11,008 nucleotides of DNA from an uncultured Collinsella sp. (GTDB taxonomy: Bacteria; Actinomycetota; Coriobacteriia; Coriobacteriales; Coriobacteriaceae): positions 1 through 11,008 of the forward strand of contig CAADVA010000072.1 of assembly GCA_900752345.1 (NCBI GenBank). Direction: 5' to 3'. Below are positions 6,509 to 11,008 of the stretch, in pieces. The notes under the pieces are model-generated. The model was not told the DNA's origin. It ran no database searches and saw nothing but the letters and a program-made list of their open reading frames with translations. The position numbers were made by a program, and so were the translations under genes. The first letter of the stretch is position 1. Each line of letters opens with the position of its first letter.

Positions 6509-7174
6509 TCAGAGCTTATATTTGGCGCGGATGTAGCCGACGTATTCTTTGACGAGCTCGCGCTCCATGTCGTCGGCGTAACGGAACTGCAGGCCGCAGA
6601 CGTTGCGGTACAGGCTGCCCTTGGGCGCGCGACGCACCCAGCACACGATGCCCAGCTGCTCGGGCAGCTCGTGGCGCTCTCCCTGCAGGCGAATCGCGGG
6701 CATTTGCACGGCCAGGGCCTCGCCCACGTCGGGGTAATCGTTGAGGTAGATAGCCAGACCGCCGGCCGAGACGTCGATGGTCATGGCGTCCTCGGACTCG
6801 GGGGCGGCCGCGTTGTCGCGCTGGTAGGTCAAGCGCATGGCAACCTTAAAACGCTCATCGCGGCGCTTAACGAAGGTGCGCTGCTCGGCGACTTTGCGCA
6901 TTTTCCAGTAGGTGCGGATGCCCTTTTTCTCGACCGACTCGGGGTAGCCGGCCAGCACGAACGTCTCCTCGCCCACTTTGTATTGCAGCAGGAGCTTTTG
7001 GTTTTCGTCCATGATGAGCGGCTTGCCGGCGAGCATGGGCGCGCTCATAAGAAAGAACGCCTCGTCCAGGTTCTCTTTGTACGTGGCGAGCATGTTGAAG
7101 TCGGTTTTTTGGCCCATGGGCACGTCGAATGCCACCTGAAGCTTAGTCCCCGGCGTTATCTGTTGCTCTGCCAT
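6509..7174 (-). CDS. YcgR-like PilZ-domain protein (c-di-GMP receptor)
   Basis: A 221-residue cytoplasmic protein with the two-domain layout of YcgR-type c-di-GMP effectors. An N-terminal YcgR-like domain covers about 8-90 (GTKLQVAFDV, then LMSAPMLAGKPLIMDENQKLLLQY). A PilZ domain covers about 99-215, with the RxxxR motif as RRDER (104-108), DxSxxG as DVSAGG (134-139), and CGLQF near the end (193-197). Both c-di-GMP-binding motifs are intact, so ligand binding is likely. The start at 7174 follows GGGGGAG, with about six bases of spacing; the in-frame start at 7207 has no such site. It is the first gene of an operon with the membrane protein at 5364-6503. No flagellar genes are nearby, so a role in surface structures or adhesion is more likely than a motor brake. 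That role is inference. Confidence 0.88.
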   Translation of the reverse strand: MAEQQITPGTKLQVAFDVPMGQKTDFNMLATYKENLDEAFFLMSAPMLAGKPLIMDENQKLLLQYKVGEETFVLAGYPESVEKKGIRTYWKMRKVAEQRTFVKRRDERFKVAMRLTYQRDNAAAPESEDAMTIDVSAGGLAIYLNDYPDVGEALAVQMPAIRLQGERHELPEQLGIVCWVRRAPKGSLYRNVCGLQFRYADDMERELVKEYVGYIRAKYKL

Positions 7175-7232
7175 GTATTCTCCCCCAGTCGCGGGCGCCG
7201 ATATCATCGTCGTGCGCGATGCACATTGGGCT

Positions 7233-7259
7233 ATTGTAACTGCTTTGCCGCAGGTTTCG
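7233..7259 (-). promoter_or_regulatory. Possible promoter of the PilZ operon
   Basis: On the minus strand TACAAT (7233-7238) matches the -10 consensus in five of six bases and lies about 60 bp before the ATG. The region 16-17 bp upstream (TCGAAA) is a poor -35. The 126-bp gap to the upstream gene contains no clear terminator hairpin. Confidence 0.35.
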
Positions 7260-7300
7260 ATGTGCAGCGCGTGAAATGGCGGGATGGTGGGGGCGAGGGG

Positions 7301-8776
7301 CTAGCGCAGCTGCTTTGCGCGCTCCGTTAACCGGTACTTGCGGTTACGGCTCGTCGCCGCGGCCGTAGGCTCTAGCTTGCCCTGCGCGATAAGCGCATTG
7401 ACGCGCGTCCTAACCTGGGAGACGGTGAGTCCCGTGCATTCTGCCAGTTCACGTGTTCCCAGTTCGCCGTTGCGCTTGAGTGCCGCCACAATTAAGTCCC
7501 CGCCATGATCGATTTGCTCAACCTTCGCTCGGTAGAGGACAACCTTAAACCGGTCGAAACCCGGGCAAAACAATGGCTCAGCCAGACCGTGCGCACGCAT
7601 GGCATCGAGCATCATTGGAATGCCCGACCCGTTGCCTTCGGCAGGAGAGCCCGCGCCGTCGGGCAATGGGACAAGCGACATGAGCTTCACAAGCGTCGCA
7701 TTGCGACATCGGGAGCTGCCGTCAAACAGGTTCTCGCGAGTCTTTCCTCCGTATAGGCCGCCGGGGTTCGTCACCTCGATACGGTCATCAAAGACGTCAA
7801 CAGCGATCGACTGCCCACAGAACCGATCTCCGTATTCTCGGTGGATTACGGCGTTGGCGATCGCCTCGCGCAGGACCTCCTCGGGAATCTCCAGCGAGTC
7901 GACACGCGAGACGCCTTGGATCATCGAGATTCGCCGCAAATTCTTGGCGACTGCCGCGACGGCATCCGAGATCATTTCGCCCAACGTTCCCTCGCAGATC
8001 GTACGGTCCATGAACCTCAACGACCCCGCCGCGCCCTTCTGCGTTCCGGCATAGACCGCCACATCGATAAAGAGCTTAGGATAGAACTGCTGAGGATAGG
8101 CACCCGCAGCCAGGAGCCCGGCCTTAGTAACATTGCCCTGGGAGTCGAGGAAATTCAGGCGCTCCAGCTTCGTTTTCTTGTCCGGCGCGCCGCGCATTGC
8201 CCGGGGTGTCAGCGAGAAAGCACGCTCTATCGTGCGGTCGACCAGGGCCTCGTCAAGATCGCCTGCGATCGCGCCGGGCACCGCATCGCGATCGCTAGGA
8301 CTCGTCCGCTCGTATGACGACAGTGCCAAAACCTCGGTCGATGAAAGTGGCACGTCTTTGTCATCGATGCGTTTGTAGCTGCCGCCTTGAGCGCCCCGCT
8401 CTATGACATAACAAGGCTTGCTCGACGGGTCGAGCTCCTCAATCGTGATGACCAGAACCACGGTGCCCTGGAGCTCCACGCGTTCAATGGTGTATTTGGG
8501 CGGATTGGCCAGTTTTCCGCGCCCGCCGGCATCACCCATGCCCGCTACGAATTGGTTGAGCACCTTCTCGGTCTCAAAGTTTGCAACTGGGACAAAGCCC
8601 GCGCGCTCGCTCACGCCGAGCACGATAATTCCGCCAGCGGTATTCGCGAATGCGCTAACCGTTTCCCATACGTCGCGGGAAAGCGTCGTGGCGCTCTCCT
8701 TGACCTCGACGTTAAGATCGTCTGAGCCCATGCGCCTTAAAGACTCGAGCAGGCCGGTCAGCTCGTTTTCGTTCAT
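7301..8776 (-). CDS. AlbA_2/Schlafen-type ATP-binding protein with winged helix
   Basis: A 491-residue protein, often annotated as RecG-like ATP-binding protein or putative transcriptional regulator. The N-terminal AlbA_2 domain covers about 10-150, with EVKES (24-28) and SAFANTAGGIIVLGV (41-55). It is followed by a HATPase_c_4 region with REAIANAVIHREY (303-315), RIEVTNPGGLYGG (332-344) and GNGSGIPMM (381-389). A C-terminal winged helix covers about 427-485 (ELGTRELAECTGLTVSQVRTRV). Length and domain order are normal for the family. ATG at 8776 is preceded by AAAGGA at seven bases; GTG at 8782 is too close to it. The helicase motifs of true RecG are absent. The winged helix and the duplicated heptamer arrays upstream suggest that it binds its own control region. 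The cellular role is unknown; nucleic acid binding or defence roles are known for some relatives. Confidence 0.88.
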   Translation of the reverse strand: MNENELTGLLESLRRMGSDDLNVEVKESATTLSRDVWETVSAFANTAGGIIVLGVSERAGFVPVANFETEKVLNQFVAGMGDAGGRGKLANPPKYTIERVELQGTVVLVITIEELDPSSKPCYVIERGAQGGSYKRIDDKDVPLSSTEVLALSSYERTSPSDRDAVPGAIAGDLDEALVDRTIERAFSLTPRAMRGAPDKKTKLERLNFLDSQGNVTKAGLLAAGAYPQQFYPKLFIDVAVYAGTQKGAAGSLRFMDRTICEGTLGEMISDAVAAVAKNLRRISMIQGVSRVDSLEIPEEVLREAIANAVIHREYGDRFCGQSIAVDVFDDRIEVTNPGGLYGGKTRENLFDGSSRCRNATLVKLMSLVPLPDGAGSPAEGNGSGIPMMLDAMRAHGLAEPLFCPGFDRFKVVLYRAKVEQIDHGGDLIVAALKRNGELGTRELAECTGLTVSQVRTRVNALIAQGKLEPTAAATSRNRKYRLTERAKQLR

Positions 8777-8834
8777 CTGCACGTCCTTTCGCTCGGCCCG
8801 GCGGAGAATGCCGCGAATAGATTTCCTTCGTCTC

Positions 8835-8900
8835 TCAGTTATCTCTCGTAATTATCTCTCATCTTTCTGCTATCTCTCATATTAGAGATAAGTGAGAGAT
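8835..8900. repeat. Heptamer array, copy 1 (operator-like)
   Basis: ATCTCTC occurs at 8841-8847, 8854-8860 and 8872-8878, and its reverse GAGAGAT at 8894-8900. The start-to-start spacings are 13, 18 and 22 bp. The unit matches copy 2 in 57 of 66 bases at a fixed offset of 165 bp, and every heptamer is unchanged. It lies 59 bp upstream of the AlbA_2-type gene, so it may overlap its promoter or leader. Confidence 0.85.
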
Positions 8901-8928
8901 AAAAGAAAAGATGTCTGCCATCTGTTTC

Positions 8929-8957
8929 ATTTAAACATGTTTTTGCTGGTAGAACAA
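8929..8957 (-). promoter_or_regulatory. Possible promoter between the two heptamer arrays
   Basis: On the minus strand TTGTTC (8952-8957) and TTAAAT (8929-8934) are 17 bp apart and would drive the AlbA_2-type gene. Each hexamer is only a fair match. Its place between the two arrays fits repression by the gene's own product, but this is unproven. Confidence 0.3.
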
Positions 8958-8960
8958 TCA

Positions 8961-8975
8961 GTATTGAGACAATAC
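8961..8975. promoter_or_regulatory. Perfect palindrome GTATTG-AGA-CAATAC
   Basis: A 6-bp perfect inverted repeat with a three-base centre, located between the two heptamer arrays and just upstream of the candidate promoter. It could be a second operator or a small hairpin. Confidence 0.4.
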
Positions 8976-8999
8976 CATGATTGCTTGTCTCTTTGCTGC

Positions 9000-9072
9000 T
9001 CAGTTATCTCTCATATTTATCTCTCGTCTTTGTGCCATCTCTCGTATTAGTGACAAATGAGAGATGAGAGAT
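9000..9072. repeat. Heptamer array, copy 2 (operator-like)
   Basis: ATCTCTC occurs at 9006-9012, 9019-9025 and 9037-9043, with GAGAGAT at 9059-9065. The spacings (13, 18, 22 bp) are the same as in copy 1. An extra GAGAGAT follows directly at 9066-9072. The changes relative to copy 1 fall only between the heptamers and are often A/G changes, which suggests selection on the heptamers. The interval 8777-9206 has no other gene. Confidence 0.85.
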
Positions 9073-9124
9073 ACGTGAGTGACGGACGAGCGTGGATTTT
9101 TGGACGGTCGGAAAATACCTCAAA

Positions 9125-9158
9125 CAAAAAACGGGGCCGGCCTTACGCCGAGCCCCGT
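9125..9158 (-). terminator. Rho-independent terminator of the PTS operon
   Basis: ACGGGGC (9131-9137) pairs with GCCCCGT (9152-9158), with a further CGGC/GCCG pairing inside. On the minus strand it is followed by TTTTTTGTTT. It lies about 50 bases after the EIID stop codon and ends the operon before the heptamer arrays. Confidence 0.88.
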
Positions 9159-9206
9159 ATTCAAACGGTCAGTTAGTTATCCAACGAGCGAGCATAGCAG
9201 TCAACA

Positions 9207-10055
9207 TTACGCCGCCGCGAACACTCCCAAGCCCGTTCCGATGATGCAGATCGCGAAGATGCCAATAATAATCCAAATGGTCTTGACACCCTTTTTATAG
9301 AGGGCAACGCAAGCGAACGTTGCCAGCAAGGGCAGCAGACCGGGGAAGATCGAATCGAACAGATCCTGCAGGACAATCTCCGAACCACCCACATCAAAGG
9401 TCAAAGCCGTGGACAGCGAGACCTGTGCCGCAATCATCGCGCCAATGACGGTCATTCCGAGAACGCCGGCAGCATGCGTCATGCGAGACATAAGGTTGTT
9501 CTCTTCGGACTGCTGCAGGAACTTGGTTCCCAGGTCGTATCCCAGATGGGCGGCGACGATACGCGTTGCAAAGTTAATCACGGAGTAGATGAGCGCGTAC
9601 ACGATGGGGCCGAGCGGGTTGCCCGTCGACGCGATGCCAATACCAATGCCGGCGGCGACCACGCGGAACGTACCCCAGTAGAACGAATCACCAATGCCGG
9701 AAAGCGGTCCCATGAGGCCGACCTTCATAGCGTTAATCGAGGACGTGTCGAAGTTCTTATCGGCAGCCGCCTGCTCTTCCATCGAAACCGTAAGGCCGGC
9801 TACAAACGGAAGCACATGAGGCGTGATGTTAAAGAACTCGGTATGGCGATCGAGCGCCGCATAGTAATCGTCGTCGTTGGGATAGATCTTTCGCAGGGGC
9901 TTCTGAATGGTGTACATGAAGCCCATTGCCATCATCTTGTCGTACGACTGCGAGCACTGGCTCGTAAACTGGCGAAGGAACATGCTCCGATACATATCGG
10001 GAGTCATAATCGCGTCCTTCTTGGCCTCTTTGAGGTCGGTGTTCTGGGTAGCCAT
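9207..10055 (-). CDS. PTS mannose/fructose/sorbose-family EIID component
   Basis: A 282-residue membrane protein. EIID works with EIIC to move a sugar across the membrane while EIIA/EIIB phosphorylate it. Family marks are FLRQFTSQCSQSYDKMMAMG (26-45), FFNITPHVLPFVAGLTVSME (74-93), and NAMKVGLMGPLSGIGDSFYW (108-127). Hydrophobic segments follow at about 130-168, 195-215, 238-252 and 258-281. Length is normal for the family. The start codon overlaps the EIIC stop by one base (TAATG), and its ribosome site GAGGAGG lies inside the last EIIC codons, so translation is coupled. A terminator follows. The substrate cannot be told from this sequence: mannose, GlcNAc/GalNAc, sorbose and fructose members look alike. 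Confidence 0.95.
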   Translation of the reverse strand: MATQNTDLKEAKKDAIMTPDMYRSMFLRQFTSQCSQSYDKMMAMGFMYTIQKPLRKIYPNDDDYYAALDRHTEFFNITPHVLPFVAGLTVSMEEQAAADKNFDTSSINAMKVGLMGPLSGIGDSFYWGTFRVVAAGIGIGIASTGNPLGPIVYALIYSVINFATRIVAAHLGYDLGTKFLQQSEENNLMSRMTHAAGVLGMTVIGAMIAAQVSLSTALTFDVGGSEIVLQDLFDSIFPGLLPLLATFACVALYKKGVKTIWIIIGIFAICIIGTGLGVFAAA

Positions 10056-10828
10056 TAGAAGTCCTCCTCTTCATCCTCGGCAACCGCCTGCGGACCGGAC
10101 GAGCCCTCGCGGAAGGCCAGGAGCAGTGCGACACAAATGGCAGCTGCGGCGACGCCGATAACGTCCATCTTGAGGTAGATGACCATAATGAATCCCAGGA
10201 ACAGCCAAGGAAGCAGCTTGTTATCGCCCATGGTCCTAATAAGAAGTGCGAAGCCGATGCAGACCATGACGCCGGATGCAACGTTGAGGCCGTCCATCAC
10301 AAACTGCGGAATCGCGTTGAGCGCATTGTTGATGAGGTCGGCACCAAAGAACAGCGAGCAAAACACCAGCAGTGCAGACGGAATGCCAATCGACAGCGGC
10401 ACGACGGTCAGATGGTACAGGTTCGCCTTGGCAAGATCGCGATTTGCCAGAGCGGTCTCAATCTTCTTGCAGGCAAAGGCACCCGGAACGGCGTAGCAGA
10501 AGTTGCGCCACACCTGAAGGAAGACGGAGACGGGAAGGGCGAGTGCGACGGCAGTTGCCGTGCCCGTACCCGTAATGACGGCAAACGCGCAGCCAAGCAC
10601 GCCGGAAGCATAGACCTCGGGAGGAACCGCCGCACCGACCATGATGGCGCCCATGAACATGGACTCCAAAGCAGCGCCGACGATAACGCCCTGCTGGACA
10701 TCGCCAAGGATCAAGCCAACGAACAGGCTCGTAAACAGCGGACGACCAAGCATCGTAATGCCAAATAATTGCTCGTCCATGGACGCAATAAATGCGACCA
10801 GTGCAACTAGAAGATACTGGACAACCAT
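10055..10828 (-). CDS. PTS mannose/fructose/sorbose-family EIIC component
   Basis: A 257-residue integral membrane protein, the sugar channel partner of EIID. Typical features are the early DEQLFGITMLGRPLFTSLFV (18-37) with LILGD (39-43), GAALESMFMGAIMVGAAVPP (51-70), and many hydrophobic segments to residue 238. The C-terminus is strongly acidic (EDEEEDF); those codons also carry the ribosome site for EIID. ATG at 10828 was chosen, with TCTGGGG nine bases upstream. A TTG at 10837 in the same frame is possible but lies directly on that site. A perfect 13-bp inverted repeat stands just upstream. Neither EIIA nor EIIB is in the window, so they must lie beyond the right edge or elsewhere. Confidence 0.93.
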   Translation of the reverse strand: MVVQYLLVALVAFIASMDEQLFGITMLGRPLFTSLFVGLILGDVQQGVIVGAALESMFMGAIMVGAAVPPEVYASGVLGCAFAVITGTGTATAVALALPVSVFLQVWRNFCYAVPGAFACKKIETALANRDLAKANLYHLTVVPLSIGIPSALLVFCSLFFGADLINNALNAIPQFVMDGLNVASGVMVCIGFALLIRTMGDNKLLPWLFLGFIMVIYLKMDVIGVAAAAICVALLLAFREGSSGPQAVAEDEEEDF

Positions 10829-10849
10829 TTCGATCAACCCCAGAAACAG

Positions 10850-10888
10850 GTCTGCAGGCGAGGCATTCTGCGCAGCTCGCCTGCAGAC
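10850..10888 (-). promoter_or_regulatory. 13-bp perfect hairpin before EIIC
   Basis: GTCTGCAGGCGAG (10850-10862) and CTCGCCTGCAGAC (10876-10888) form a perfect stem around a 13-base loop. It fills most of the 81-bp gap between the partial upstream gene and EIIC. The bases after it on the minus strand (CTGTTTCTGG) are only slightly T-rich. It is more likely an mRNA processing or stabilising element, or an operator, than a full terminator. Confidence 0.75.
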
Positions 10889-10909
10889 AACCGCAGCAAT
10901 TTGAGAGGA

Positions 10910-11008
10910 TTAGTAGTTCATCTGGTGATAGTAGCGACGCGTGGTGAGCGGGTGGTTACGGACGTGCTCGAGATGGCAGCTGAGGCGCTCGGTGATGGTG
11001 TAGGTGAC
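10910..11008 (-). CDS. C-terminal end of an upstream gene (partial)
   Basis: The last 32 codons and stop (TAA at 10910-10912) of a gene that continues past the right edge. The tail reads VTYTITERLSCHLEH, then VRNHPLTTRRYYHQMNY. Codon use fits the neighbours, and the stop is followed by an 81-bp gap to EIIC, so it probably belongs to the same operon. The tail does not look like the end of a PTS EIIA or EIIB that I know. It may be a sugar-metabolism enzyme or a regulator; I cannot name it. Confidence 0.6.
   Translation of the reverse strand, partial: VTYTITERLSCHLEHVRNHPLTTRRYYHQMNY

Noticed and set aside
6497..7330. Plus-strand 277-codon frame opposite the PilZ gene
   Set aside because: The minus strand encodes an intact PilZ domain; this frame has no recognisable features and overlaps two other genes.
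7301..8776. True RecG helicase
   Set aside because: No helicase motifs; only the AlbA_2, HATPase_c_4 and winged-helix parts are present.
8831..9073. CRISPR or simple microsatellite
   Set aside because: The heptamers occur in both orientations with fixed uneven spacings repeated in two units; this fits operators, not spacers or slippage.
10850..10888. Complete intrinsic terminator
   Set aside because: The tail after the stem on the minus strand is CTGTTTCTGG, not a proper T-run.

Overview
The window is GC-rich, with short intergenic gaps and strong Shine-Dalgarno sequences. It looks like a chromosomal segment of a gut actinobacterium of the class Coriobacteriia, most likely Collinsella or a close relative. 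This rests on base composition, SipW-type secreted proteins, a mannose-family PTS and overall protein style; it is an inference, since there is no rRNA or other marker to prove it. Ten complete coding sequences and one partial one are supported. Only two read on the + strand (144-830 and 4795-5307).

Layout from left to right. (1) 144-830 (+): a DUF5710-domain protein with two CxxC pairs, followed by three 13-bp palindromes at an exact 23-bp period. (2) 981-2463 (-): an HNH endonuclease gene followed by a small CxxC protein gene. (3) 2609-4400 (-): two tandem genes for secreted proteins with SipW-type (TasA/camelysin-like) signal peptides. Each is followed by an intrinsic terminator. The second gene starts with TTG behind a perfect AGGAGG. 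(4) 4795-5307 (+): an unrecognised cytoplasmic protein, convergent on (5) through a bidirectional terminator. (5) 5364-7174 (-): a two-gene operon of a YcgR-like PilZ protein and a single-pass membrane protein. The membrane protein's external domain carries the same W-x-x-G-x-D-x-x-C motif as one of the secreted proteins. (6) 7301-8776 (-): an AlbA_2/Schlafen-type ATP-binding protein with a C-terminal winged helix. Upstream lie two 66-bp copies of an operator-like array of ATCTCTC heptamers. (7) 9207-11008 (-): mannose-family PTS EIID and EIIC, overlapping by one base, preceded by a 13-bp perfect hairpin and the last 32 codons of another gene.

How the parts may work together. Regions 3 and 5 plausibly form a cell-surface fibre or matrix module with a c-di-GMP-binding sensor, although no SipW peptidase or c-di-GMP enzyme is in the window. 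The terminator between the two secreted-protein genes leaves no room for a new promoter, so the second is probably made by read-through at lower level. Region 2 may be a modification-dependent restriction enzyme. Region 7 is the membrane half of a sugar transporter whose EIIA/EIIB partners lie outside the window. The most striking unexplained structure is the duplicated heptamer array at 8835-9072.
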